Shown here: one piece after another, positions 17,983 through 28,601 of the stretch
Position numbering within the stretch: the stretch's first letter is position 1
Layout: each line of letters begins with the position of its first letter
Assembly (NCBI GenBank): GCA_032718475.1
Contig: JAUCBJ010004940.1
Span: 1 to 41,400 of the forward strand
Direction: 5' to 3'
DNA from: Nemertoderma westbladi
Lineage: Eukaryota > Xenacoelomorpha > Nemertodermatida > Nemertodermatidae
DNA: 41,400 bases
Notes under the pieces: model-generated
What the model was told of the DNA's origin: nothing
The model's database searches: none
The model's input: the letters and a program-made list of their open reading frames with translations, nothing else
Translations under genes and position numbers: made by a program

Positions 17983-19180
17983 TGTTCGCGCTTTAAGACC
18001 TTTAGCAGTTTAACCTGCCAAATTGGGATGTCTTTTAGATGATAGATAGTCTTTAGCCTATGACAAGTATTTGATACACTACATTAGCCGAAACCAGTCT
18101 ATGCGCGATCATTCACCCGCTGGATATGCCCGGGAGACTGGATTCGGGAGCCTAACCGTATTGCGGGGTAGGCCTACTGCTGTATTATTCGACTGATCGT
18201 AATATATATAATCTCTGACAAATATTATTCACTTTCGGGAAATATTAACAGTTCCTTTAGGACGTGGCGCTCTAAATATATAAACAGAGTTATGACTTAA
18301 ACTAGACACAACGGGATGGCTATAGATTCACGTATATGGCGCATTCTTTAGGAGATGCTTCGTTATCAATCACGATCATACACAATACTGCACAATGCTG
18401 CACACTAATCTGCCGACCTTCACTAATTTTAGTCACATATAAGGAGAACAACAGACAATACGTGTAGGGCCTATAAAATAGCATTAGATTCACTTCAAAC
18501 CACTTAATGTAAGTCGCAATCGTTATATGTATCCGGTCTCTCTAACCTTTAGTATATCAAGAAGATTGGGGTGTCTGATTGTTTATCAGTATTCCAAATA
18601 TAATATTCCATCAACAAATATAATGAATAACCGACAGTAAATAGCAGTACAAAGTTTAAGGTATGAATGGTTATGAATGCAGAATTGGTATGAGATATGT
18701 TAAGTGAGTGAGGTATGGTTAGTGAGTTAAGTGAGATAACGGATATACGTTCTATAATTAAGCCTACTAATGTTGAGCTAAAGACTGAAACACGGAGGTT
18801 CCACGCCGGTGTTGTAGGCTGTGGACAAAATCACATACTGACTCAACTCCACGAGTTTCTATATACAATCTCTAACACAGAGGCAAAAAACGCTCTGATT
18901 GGTCGACCGAACAAAGAAGGCACAGAGAACAAAGAAAAGCTACACGTGTACAGCATCAGCTGTTAGCCGTCGTCATGGTAGCTACACTGTTTACAGAGGA
19001 TTTGGCGCATTGCGTCATAAAATTGCTAATCATGTCCGTTAAAGTACACATACAGAAGAAATGGCTTTTATGTCCTCTAAAACAACAGTACAGTAAGGAC
19101 ACGGCCTTTTATGCCTGCTAAACCAACTACAGAGTACTTTACGGGGAAAATAACCGGCTAATTACGCAAAAGCCTTTACA
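17983..19180 (-). repeat. 5' LTR (1198 bp)
   Basis: It matches the left LTR with one substitution outside the patch described there. It starts TG and ends CA when read on either strand. In the element sense the first 150 bp contain short repeats around GGACATAA or GGCATAA, best seen in the other LTR copies (23806-23915 and 36808-36945). Confidence 0.9.
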
Positions 19181-19185
19181 TTTAG
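19181..19185. repeat. Target-site duplication TTTAG, right
   Basis: It is identical to 6881-6885 on the other side of the element. Confidence 0.9.
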
Positions 19186-19492
19186 TGTTAAGTTAAGTTT
19201 GAATGCTGGTGGTTTTGTGATGTTATTGGGAATAGAGGAGTAATTTGCTTGTCCATATTAGCAAACAATGTCAATAAAGTGGGACAGAAACACAGTTTGT
19301 GACTTCGAGCAGCACGTGAAGAACTAATCTAACTATGGTTATCTAGTTAGAGTAGCACGTGAACAACTAAGGTAGTTGGTTATGTAGTTTGGGATTTCGA
19401 GTAGCCCGTCATATTGACCCCCCCCCCCCCCCCCCCCCCCCCCTCTAAAATCAACAAATTTTAATGAAAACGTCTGATTTTTTGTTAGTACG
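19186..19492. other. Noncoding flank with short repeats and a C26 run
   Basis: No gene is present. The stretch has two or three imperfect copies of a unit containing TTTCGAGTAGC / TTCGAGCAGCACGTGAA (about 19300-19405). A run of 26 C follows at 19418-19443. Confidence 0.6.
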
Positions 19493-19730
19493 CAGATTTC
19501 ACTAGTCTGAATCCAATCGAAAAAAAATTTAAAAAAGAAGTAATGGAGTGTTTATTTTGAAGCACCAAAATTACAAGTAGAGAGGAAATTTTCAAATTTT
19601 CATAAAATTTGATGGAAACAATTTTCGGCTAATTGTTTTTCAATACACGTTTTTTGGTGCGTAAAATCATTTAAACTATTTAAAAATAATCTGATTAGTA
19701 TAAATAGCTGTTTTAGTCCTCTACGTAGGC
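19493..19730 (+). repeat. Dispersed repeat, copy a
   Basis: It contains AAAATTACAAGTAGAGA, CAATTTTCGGCTAATTGTTT and GTGCGTAAAATC in order. The same series occurs at 20890-21060 and, shorter, at 22370-22520. The family is unknown and no coding is present. Confidence 0.7.
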
Positions 19731-19734
19731 AAAA

Positions 19735-20310
19735 AATGAAAAAAAAAACGGATGATGCGGTTAGAGATTTGGTCTATTTTGCCCAATGCTGCATGTGCAG
19801 TTGGATTCATCAATAGACCAATTCCACCATTGCCACTATCATCTGCTGAAGCGAGGGCGAGTCGCCAACCGCCCCCCATGTCCTTAATCAGAACCTCATC
19901 AGTCTCTCCAGTCTGCATTCGGTGCTCTTGAACACCCACTGCACTAAGAGAAAGCTTATCTGCCAAGGTTCACCAATTTGTTGGTCGGGGTGGACATGAG
20001 AGTAGCCTCCAACTCCAGAATCCCTCTCCCCCTCACAATCTGGCCTCCCTGGTGACCCAGGGTTTGGGCCAGAAAGGTCATCAGGAAAGGGACTCAAATA
20101 ATTGTTTGCCGCTCTCTCTCCAGTAGGGGGTGAGACAGGCAGCAGGTCAGGAGATAACTGACGCCTGTGAGGCCGATTGTGTCCAGTCATTCCACTGGCC
20201 TCTAGTGGCTGGACCTCCGCATTACTAATGTAATCCATAGTGTGGGTTGGGGGCTGCTTTTTTGCCGAGTCAGCTCTCGGGGCAAATACCACACCCTGGT
20301 TTGCCATTCC
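19735..20310 (-). pseudogene. 5' part of a second LINE family, endonuclease start
   Basis: Two overlapping minus frames (20307-19888 and 19966-19721) are joined by a frameshift near 19955. The second has ADKLSLSAVGVQEHRMQ and GGWRLALASADDSGNGGIG, then NRII, which match the beginning of the APE-type endonuclease of non-LTR retrotransposons (I-x-x-QEHR, GW-L..S...GGIG, NRI). The first frame is a Pro-rich leader. The element is cut off after the endonuclease start and lacks RT. That is unusual, because LINE copies normally lose their 5' end. It lies between two copies of the dispersed repeat. Confidence 0.65.
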
Positions 20311-20720
20311 ACAGGGTGGGTGTCGCAGTGGAGTCAGATATGAGGCCCATCACCCATATCTACTCTGGCGCACATGACCCACCATTGGCTGTGCAGCTCA
20401 TCTGCTGGGTCATGCCCTGTACCCCTGCTGCCAGGTGCAGGTCGCAGTGAAGTGCACTCAGAGTGGACATGAGAACACTCTACTCCTGACCAGCCAGTGG
20501 TAGATCACCATCTGCCTCGCCAGGCCATATACCCCTGCAGCCAAGTATATGGGTCCTTAATCCAGGACCAAGGGCGTCCTTATCCCAGAACGAAGGGAGT
20601 CCTAGTTACAGGACCAGATTTGCCCTAGTAAGAGGGTCTATGCAGCTACAGGTGGCACCTCCTTTATGCTGCATGGAGGTGGCAAGTTTTCTTGATCAAT
20701 GACCTAGAATACCTGACCTG
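20311..20720 (-). other. Likely 5' UTR of the LINE fragment
   Basis: It is clearly more GC-rich than its surroundings, without a supported frame, and directly upstream of the LINE leader frame. It contains short partial inverted and direct repeats around AGGACCAAGG / AGGACCAGAT and TATACCCCTGCAGCC. Confidence 0.45.
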
Positions 20721-20889
20721 ACTAACCCACTATTACTATATATGTGACAGGTACGGTACCCGGTAGGCTTCCCTACATAGTTTGTTATGCAGTACCGCAA
20801 CAGCAGTACACAACAAATGATAGGCCTACATGATAAGTACTACTTGAGTGTGTTCGGGTGTGTTCTTGTGTGTTCGCTTGTGTTCAGTA

Positions 20890-21060
20890 AAAATAACTAT
20901 CCAAAATTACAAGTAGAGATGAAATTTTCATAAAATTTGACAGTAACAATTTTCGGCTAATTGTTTTTCAATACAGGTTTTTTGGTGCGTAAAATCCATT
21001 GGAAAATATTAAAAAATAATCTGATTAGTATAAATGGCTGTTTTAGTCCTCTATGAAGTC
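20890..21060 (+). repeat. Dispersed repeat, copy b
   Basis: It closely matches 19563-19730, including TAATCTGATTAGTATAAATGG and TTTTAGTCCTCTA at the end (short segments only). Confidence 0.7.
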
Positions 21061-21099
21061 CACAATGAAAAAAAACAAGTAACCAGCACTTTTCAGTTT

Positions 21100-21720
21100 G
21101 AACACAAAATTTTTAATTCACTTATACGATACCATAATTTAACATTTTCAGGTTTTCTGGGGCGCTGAGTCGAATGGAATACATTTCTAAGTTGTTAGAT
21201 CATTGCTAATCGAATTTTTCGGCGTAATTTGGCAAATTTTGGTGCTAGCACCAAATTTCGTACCCATCACCAAAAAGTACAGGTTTGAGATGAACAGTAC
21301 GGTTTTTATTGATTCAATCGGATTTAGGACCCACCAAAACCCCTATAACGCAAGAAACAAGATGATACTATATATTGATCAATATGCTTATTTCCAAAAA
21401 TTTGGTGCTGATGACTCAACAATTTTCACCCACCGGCGAAAAATACAAGTTTGAAAACTCTTCTGCAATATTTACTTGTTCCATTGAATTCAGAACCCTC
21501 ACAAACCCGTATAATGCTTAAAACAAGGTGACACAATCAATTAATATATTTGATGGTTTTCAAAATTTGGTGCTAGCACCAAATTCCGAAAAACTCACTT
21601 CCGAAAAACTCACTTCCGAAAAAAGTTTGAGATGCCTGGTTAGATAATCTAAACATCTAAAACGCGAGAAATAAGTTGTCACAAGCAATTGAACTATTGA
21701 ATGGATTTTCTTATATTGTG
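21100..21720. repeat. Degenerate tandem repeat, about 165-bp unit, with palindromes
   Basis: About three units share TTTGGTGCTAGCACCAAA (21238-21255 and 21566-21583) or a decayed form (near 21400), then AAAAAGTACAGGTTTGAGATG-like text, ATTGAATTCAGAACCC-like text, and ATAACGCAAGAAACAAG-like text. No coding is visible. Confidence 0.6.
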
Positions 21721-22369
21721 CTTCACTATAAAATTATTGGCGTTGGAGTGGCGTGGTGGAATTAAAAATGTAATGAAGCCAGAAATGAGCTATGAAATCC
21801 ATTTAGAAATGTTAGTAATTGAAATAGTTGGGTATTAATTAACTATTAATTAAGTAAGTAAAACTCGGAAAACATACCCAATGAGAAGATAATCTAAACT
21901 AAATAGAATGGAGTAACAGAAACTATTTCTAGCTTAGATTAATGTGAATGCAGACGATCCATAATAAACAGCCCATTTATAAAGGATTCCAGGAAGGATT
22001 GGTTGAATTCAACCAGAACCCAACATTTATTTGAGTCCAACACAGTTCAAAGCGACTTCTAAAAATAAACTGTCTAGACAGCCTTCGCCCCATGACATTA
22101 CTGTATAAATTACGACATCTGGTGGCCACAGTTTATCAGAGTGAGTGAGCTCTGAGCCAATGGGAGCTGCTATTGGTGTGCGCTGCTGTAATATTAATGG
22201 GACTATTATTCCGCACTGCATCGCTCAGCCATACACTGCCGATCATAGATAAAATACAGATTAACGCAATACAGACAGACGAATAGCAGCCAATACACCC
22301 GCTCAGATAATACTTATCAGTACAGTCAACAGGGCAGAACAAATAATTTATAGTGCAATTGCGTTACGT
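21721..22369. other. Noncoding stretch
   Basis: I see no gene or named element. Two short overlapping minus frames (22027-22342) have no domain. Confidence 0.5.
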
Positions 22370-22520
22370 CATAGTCTGAATCCGACCGAAAAAAAAATTC
22401 GAAAAAATATACTGGGGTTTTTTATTTTGCAGCTCACCAAAATTACAAGTAGTGAATAATTTTCATAAAATTGTAAAGTTACAATTTTCGGCTAATTGTT
22501 TTTCAATATAGGTTTTTACG
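22370..22520 (+). repeat. Dispersed repeat, copy c (partial)
   Basis: It has AGTCTGAATCCGACCG, AAAATTACAAGTAG and CAATTTTCGGCTAATTGTTT in the same order as copy a. Confidence 0.65.
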
Positions 22521-22844
22521 GTATATCGTAAGAATAACCGTAAGAATAATAATAATATTTGAACTGAGAATCATTCATCAGTCAAAAGATCTTTGGGTTT
22601 ATGCATGTAAAGTCCCATACTTTACCAAAAAATAGTGAAATTTTTAATTTATACACAGAGAAGTAGTCTAACTCAGCCCAATCACCCAGTGGAATGCAAA
22701 GCACGTTTGTGTTGCGTCATCATCTTAATTAAGAAACAATAAACTGTAGTTTCATAATCTACTCCCTCAGAAACACCATGACGGCCAATTTAAAATTGTC
22801 CCATACTTTACCATTATAATGGTGATTACATTTTAGTGCGCTGT
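22521..22844. other. Noncoding stretch upstream of duplication copy 2
   Basis: It contains a diverged extra copy of the first part of the duplication (GAATCATTC-x-TCAGT and TTATGCATGTAAAGTCC, 22561-22625) and two 14-base motifs, GTCCCATACTTTAC at 22612 and 22799. Confidence 0.6.
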
Positions 22845-23792
22845 ATTAATATGTAATATATGAAACCTGGAGGGCAGGTGTGTTATAATGCTTTAGGGTG
22901 ATAGCATAGAAGTATCGAAGTATGTATTTGAACTAAGAATCATTCCTCAGTTAACTAATCTTTGAGTTTATGCATGTAAATTCCTGTACTTTACAACAAA
23001 TTTCAAAAAAAGTAGTTTTTTAGCAGATAAGAAGATCGGTAAGTACAGTAATTGATACATTTTCAGAAAAATGGAAAGAATTTCTAGTGTACCAAGTTTG
23101 GATATATTTCATCAATGATTGGCGGACTTATTTCGGTTTTTATCAAAATTTTGAAACTATCGGTACCAACAGAGAGACTGTCTGATATGTGACCTTTGAT
23201 TCCTTAAATCTCAGATTATTTCCAAACTTTTGACAGACATCATACGTACCAGGTTTGGTTTAATTTCATCTATAAATGACTGAGTTATACAATATTAGCG
23301 ATCAAAAATTAGACAGATGACAGACAACTCCTAAATGGCCCCCGTATGCTAAGACTTCGGGTCAATTTGTGGGTCGCCCCACATTTTGCATCCATATCTT
23401 GGTTGGAAATACTTAGTTGCACTTTATTTTCACTAATTATCCAGAAATTACTGTTAGGTTAAGTGTAAGAGACCATTTTGACCATAAAATTCGTACAGGT
23501 CCCGTACTTTACCTAGCAAAGCAATGTCCCATACTTTACTACACAAAACACATTGTAAAAAATTAGCAATGTAGCAATTCGTCTGATATTTATATTTTTA
23601 TTTAAGCTTAATAATACAGCTTTATCCTAAACATCAACTCAACACCACCGTACCTGCGCACAATTCGCTAAATTTTAGAATTGAAATCATAAAATCTTTT
23701 AATTTAAAAAACCAGTCGGAAAAAATACATTTCGTACGAATCCGTACTTTACCTTAATTGGACAAGCTGGTGTTTTCTCAAAAGTGACTAAG

Positions 23793-25030
23793 TGTAAAAG
23801 CTTTTGCGGGATATAACTGGCCCTTTTCTCCGCAATGTACTGTGTAAGGTGTTTTTAGAGGACATAACTAGCGATTTATCCGCTGTGTCTGCATGTGTGC
23901 TTTAGCGGACATAAAAAGACAGTTTTCCCACAATGCGCTCAAATACTCTAAAACTACCTAACTCAAATGACGCAATCTACCAACCGATTTGCTGTACGCC
24001 TATAGGCTCTTTGTTCTGTTCGATCTACCAATCAGAACAATGATCCACCAATCAGAGCGATTTCGCCTTGTGTTGAATATGGGCTGCAAAAACCCGAATA
24101 GTTCGGCATTTAGACATTCGTGGAACCTACAGAATCTGGAACTCGGCCAATGAGAGCTGTTTCTCTTTGTGTTGAAAGATACCTACAACAGCCCAGAGGG
24201 ATCAGTTGTGTTAGTTTTCCCGAGCCTAGAAGACCGGCTTTGGAATCTCTGTGTTTTCAGGCTTTAGCCCTACATTAGTAGGCTTAATTATAGAACGTAT
24301 ATCTGTTATCTTAACTAATCATACCATACCAAATCACATATCATAACAATTTATACCTTAACATTTTACTGCTATTTACTGTCGGTTATTCATTATATCA
24401 GTTGATGGAATATTATTATATTTGGAATATCTATAAATAATTACAAAACCCTCAATCTTCTTGATATACTGAAGGTAAGAGAGACCGGTTACATATAACG
24501 ATTGCGACTTACATTAAAGTGGTTTTGAAGTGAATCTAATGCTATAGGCACTACATGTATTGGTTGTTGTTCTCTTTATATGTGACTAAAATTAGTAAAG
24601 GTCGGCAGATCGGTGTGCAGCACTGTGCAGTATTGTGTATGATTGTGACTGATATCAAAGCATCTCCTAAAGAATGCGCTATATACGTGAATCCATAGCC
24701 ATCCCGTTGTGTCTAGTTTAAGTCATAACTCTGTTTACATATTTAGAGCGCCACGTCCTAAAGGAACTGTTAATATTTCCCGAAAGTGAATAATATTTGT
24801 CAGAGATTATATATTACGATCAGTCGAATAATACAGTAGGCCTACACCGCAATAAGGTTAAGCTTCCGAATCCAGTCTCCCGGGTATATCCAGCGGGTGA
24901 ATGGTCGCGCATAGACTGGCTTCGGCTAATGTAGTGTATCAAATACTCGTCATAGGCTAAAGTCGATTTATTATCTAGAAGACATCCCAATTTGGCAGGT
25001 TAAACTGCTAAAGGTCTGAAAGCGCGAACA
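23793..25030 (+). mobile_element. Solo LTR of the BEL/Pao-type element
   Basis: The 1238-bp LTR starts TGTAAAAGC and ends GCGCGAACA. It is flanked by the 5-bp duplication CTAAG (23788-23792 and 25031-25035). Duplication copy 1 has the uninterrupted site at 942-946, which confirms both LTR termini. It is the product of LTR-LTR recombination. It retains the segment (about 24765-24925) that is missing from the 3' LTR at 6886. Near its start, three units of about 50 bp end in GGATATAACT / GGACATAACT / GGACATAAAA. Confidence 0.95.
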
Positions 25031-25189
25031 CTAAGTCCCGCCATAAGCTTCGCGAAATCAAAGCTGCTATTCGAAAGTTCAATCCAAGCACAATTTTGTG
25101 CACATATGTGCTGTGGATAACATTGTACAGGCAATCAAAGTTCAAAATTGTGTACGAATGTCCCGTACTTTACTTTGGAATGAGCCTAT

Positions 25190-25320
25190 AGAGTGTCGTA
25201 TCGGCTTCCACTGAGTGATCCCAGGTTCGAATCCGACCCGACGCTGATGAGACTCAATAAGGTATAGAAACGACTACGTGGTTTAGAAAGATAAGAGATA
25301 TGAATTTCATTATATTTGTA
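25190..25320 (+). repeat. SINE-like fragment (duplicate of 1101-1231)
   Basis: The B box GGTTCGAATCC is at 25224-25234. It has the same junction with the antisense LINE fragment as in copy 1. Confidence 0.65.
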
Positions 25321-26107
25321 CACGTCTTACGGTGGTGAGATTTAACTGCAGATTTAAAAGAATGTTGATTATTTAGGTTTTTAATTTCATTAGGCAGAGC
25401 GTTCCAATTTTTAATGCCGTTAAAAAAGAAAGTATCAGATTCGAAGGATTTACAATTCGGGAGGTAAAAGTTTGAAGCACTACTAGCTCTGGTACTGTAA
25501 GAGTGTGTATCGCGTACTCTGTTGAATTTTTGTTTTAGGTAATTGGGACATTTACCATTATACACTTTATGCACATGGTTAAGGCGTAGCTGCTTAACTC
25601 TACTATCTAAGTTAAGTAGTCCAGATTCAGAAAAGTCACCTGGAGTTAGGTGGTGCCTAAGGTTTGTAGTCTTTAAATAAATCGTACTACTTTATTCTGA
25701 GCTACTTGTAATTTACATTTAAGTTGTTTGGTTAAGCCTTCATACCAAGAAGAGCATGAATAGTCCATGTGACACTGTATTAAAGAAGAGCAAAGTAACT
25801 TGCGGGAGTCGGTGTTTAAACTATTTTTATTTCTGTATAGAAACCTAAGCCTACTGTTAACTTTCGAGAAAATATTTTTTGCTGTACTTTCTCCTGATAA
25901 GCCGTTATCCAATTTGGCGCCTAAATATTTAACTTCCTTTTTATTTTCAATCTATGTCCATTACTAGTGACTTCAAACTTAGTTACCTTCTTTAACTTTC
26001 TTTTGGAACCAGACAAAATAGTTTCAGTCTTACCGTAGTTAATGGATAGCTTATTATCAACCAACCACTCATTACAGGATTCTAGAACTGCACTTAACTT
26101 TTGGGAA
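25321..26107 (-). pseudogene. LINE RT C-terminal fragment (duplicate of 1232-2016)
   Basis: Minus frames 25912-25673 and 25574-25254 carry the same motifs as copy 1 (SSWYEGLTKQLK, HVHKVYNGKCPNYL, FFFNGIKNWNALP). This copy has different frameshifts near 25663 and 25740, so the two copies have decayed independently since duplication. Confidence 0.85.
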
Positions 26108-26682
26108 CTATAGATTGGATCGGTTGTGTTTCATCCTGTCTGGTTCGGTCCTTTTCAAGAGGTTTTCGATAAAGTTCTGTCCAGTTCGGTTCAGATTTGT
26201 CTAAATTACTTTCAGCTATTTTTACATTGAGTTTCTGTGATAAACATCGGAAATGTATCTATAGTATAGTCAAATATTACAAATTCATCAATATTTGTTT
26301 AATAAGGGGATCATTACCTCAAATCTATTTTTTATGAAGCTACTATTCTGAATTTTATAACAAGATGATCTGTGATCTATTACTAAAAGAAAAAACTGAG
26401 TATGGATATTCGTAAACCCGTTTGTTCGAAAAATATGGCACTTTTTGTGCAGATTGTATAAATTTCGAAGATTTTATATGTAAAATATCTCATGTTTAAG
26501 GATCAGTAATGTAAGGGAACTCCTCCAGTAAAGGTCACTAGAGAGGGATATCTTTTGTCAGGTGGGTGGGATACTCGAAAGACCCTTATCCGATCCCTTA
26601 GGCGCTTCCCTATAGTACAGTATAATGCCCTTCCCACGTGACTTCCGGTTTCGTTCAGGGAACCTGCTGTTGGTCAACCAGT
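26108..26682. other. Noncoding stretch of duplication copy 2
   Basis: It matches 2017-2613. It ends in the left target duplication AACCAGT (26676-26682) of the LINE. Confidence 0.7.
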
Positions 26683-26855
26683 TGTAAGTTATGTGGCGGT
26701 AAACTGAAACAACTGCCAAAAATATACTTTTTCACTGTAACTCGTTCTGCTCGGTCAATACCGGTACTCGACGTCGACACAGCAGCCTACACCCAGCACT
26801 GACATACAGACATACACAGGTTCATTTATTATTAATTGACAATTATTACTGTATT

Positions 26856-27182
26856 ATGGCACTACTCGTGGTAATGGCGGTTCTCGTTGTGGTTGGTCGA
26901 TTGCTGGCGGCAGATGGAATTCCTGTGAGAAAGGATCCGGTGAGCCTTCAACCAATTCCCGTATTGGATGTCTTCACAGTGTTCCAAATCAACGGAGAAT
27001 ATCGTGGCTGGCGACGACCAACTGTGGCAGAACTCTGGACAATGAACGGTGTGAGTCTCTTTGTTCGAAGTAGGAGGAATGCTGGTCCAGTGAGATTTAG
27101 TGGGTGGACTTCCCAACTCTGCGCGTTGATTCTTGCTGGAGATGTCGAGGTAAATCCAGGGCCTAGCAGGACGATGAAGTAA
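26856..27182 (+). CDS. LINE N-terminal leader with 2A recoding motif (108 aa)
   Basis: ATG at 26856 opens a frame whose residues 2-19 are strongly hydrophobic (LLVVMAVLVVVGRLLA), like a signal sequence. Near the end is LILAGDVEVNPGP (core 27138-27164). This fits the D-(V/I)-E-x-N-P-G-P consensus at which ribosomes skip the Gly-Pro bond, with the usual hydrophobic run before it. 2A-like sequences are known at the N-terminus of CR1-like APE-type non-LTR retrotransposons of several invertebrates. Five residues after the motif the frame stops. The zinc-finger frame resumes two bases out of phase from 27188, so a small indel has separated the leader from the main ORF. In an intact element the 2A would release the leader from the downstream protein. 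Confidence 0.8.
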   Translation: MALLVVMAVLVVVGRLLAADGIPVRKDPVSLQPIPVLDVFTVFQINGEYRGWRRPTVAELWTMNGVSLFVRSRRNAGPVRFSGWTSQLCALILAGDVEVNPGPSRTMK

Positions 27183-27187
27183 ACACG

Positions 27188-28464
27188 GTGATATGTAAAC
27201 ACGGAGCAAACTCACGAAGCAAGATCGTTGAGTGCGAGAAATGTGTCACTTTTTCCCATGCCAAGTGCTACCGTAGGTCTTTAAATAAATATTCCACCCT
27301 CAGAAACAGTAACAGCCCAATTTATTTTTGTAACAGTTGTATTCTATCTGAACTCCAATTTTTTGAAGATTCCTTAGATAAAGAACTTGACGAACCTATC
27401 GCCTCACCCTTGCAACAACCAAGTGAGGCAGAGGGTGATACCTTCCAATATTTTAAGAGAAATGGCTTACATTTTCTACATCTAAACGTGCGTTCTTTGC
27501 TTCCAAAAATATCGTCGGAACTTAAAATTCTATCAGTTAATACGAACGCCGCAATAATCACAATTTCCGAAACATGGCTGGATGATACTGTTTCTGACGG
27601 TGAGGTACACATTAATAACTATGTAATTGTACGCAAGGATAGGAATAGGGATGGAGGTGGGGTGTGTATGAGGTGTACACAGGGGTGTGGGGGGTGTACA
27701 TCAGGAATGACTTAGCTTTTAATCGTAGAGAAGAATTAGAGACTTGCGATGAGATTTTACTGCTCGAAATTTTACTACCAAAAACTAATCCAATTATTAT
27801 CGCTAGCGTTTACAGGCCGCCAAAACAAGATAATTTTTTAGAAAATCTAGAAAATAAAATCTTAGTGAATCTTAGGTCTGACTGTGAAATTTATTTATTA
27901 GGAGATTTTAATATTTGTTGTCATCAAAAAGCCTCAGCTATATAAAGAAAATAGAAAATATCAAAGTGTTCTGAATTTATTTGGTTTAAAACAATTAATA
28001 AGTGAATCAACTAGAATTACAAGTAAAACTTCCACCCTATTAGATCATATTGTTATTAATAATAGTGATATTGTATCTCAGTCCGGTGTTTTATCTATAG
28101 GTGTAAGTGATCACTTTATTGTTTTTTGTACAAGGAAATCTCAAAAGTCTTTTTTTGGGGAACATAATACTGTCAAAATATAGTCTTTAAAGAACTACAG
28201 TAAGCAACAATTTATAAATATTTTAACTAACTCCAACTGGGAACCATGTTTTAAGGCAACTAATATTAACCTTGCTTTTGCAATTTTAAAAATTTCTTTT
28301 TGAACGCTCTTGATTCTGTATCACCCATTAAAGAAGTTCACTTAAAACAAAGAACAGAACCGTGGATGACTGCTAATATTCTTAAGATTATAAAGGATAG
28401 GGATTGCTTATTGTATAGATTTAGAAAATATGGTATTTTAGCTGATTATAATAATTACTGTAGG
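27188..28464 (+). pseudogene. LINE zinc finger and APE endonuclease, broken
   Basis: From 27188 a PHD-like Cys/His set is visible (C2, C15, C18, H23, C26, C47, C50 of the frame). The endonuclease follows, with LNVRSLLPK near 27484, SETWLDD at 27566, DRNRDGGGV near 27640, YRPP at 27811, GDFN at 27901 and SDH at 28106-28114. These are the expected EEP-family motifs, including the catalytic Asp/His pairs. The reading frame breaks near 27680, near 27915 and again near 28185-28300, where stops occur. The linker (KQRTEPWMTANILKIIKDRD, 28355-28410) before RT is still recognisable. Translation is cut at 28465 by the piggyBac-type insertion. Confidence 0.85.
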
Positions 28465-28601
28465 TTAACCCTTTCCGGCCTGAATTAATTTAATTTAGGA
28501 AAAAAAATTGGTTGGTCTTGTTAATGGGTTAATTTTACACCAAATAATAATTTTCGATGAAAAAATTTTCAAAAAATTATTTCCAATGTTGTTTTTTTTA
28601 T

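Larger units (their letters stand above)
6886..19180 (-). mobile_element. BEL/Pao-type LTR retroelement, 12.3 kb, lacking RT and integrase
   Basis: Two direct LTRs starting TGTTCGCGC and ending CCTTTACA on the plus strand (6886-7953 and 17983-19180) bound the element. A 5-bp target duplication TTTAG flanks it. All element ORFs are on the minus strand, so the 5' LTR is the right-hand one. Order in the element sense: 5' LTR, leader of 2.25 kb with repeats, ORF1, in-frame UAA, Gag plus protease, about 1.7 kb noncoding, ORF3, purine-rich tract, 3' LTR. The Gag (DUF1759), zinc-knuckle and DUF1758 protease series is specific to BEL/Pao. RT, most of RNase H and integrase are missing. Outside one rearranged patch I found one LTR mismatch in roughly 1 kb, so insertion was recent. 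A related copy lies inverted at 36794-41400 and a solo LTR at 23793-25030. Confidence 0.92.

Noticed and set aside
21203-21454. 83-codon plus frame over tandem repeats
   Set aside because: No domain; it spans two degenerate repeat units and the next unit is not open.
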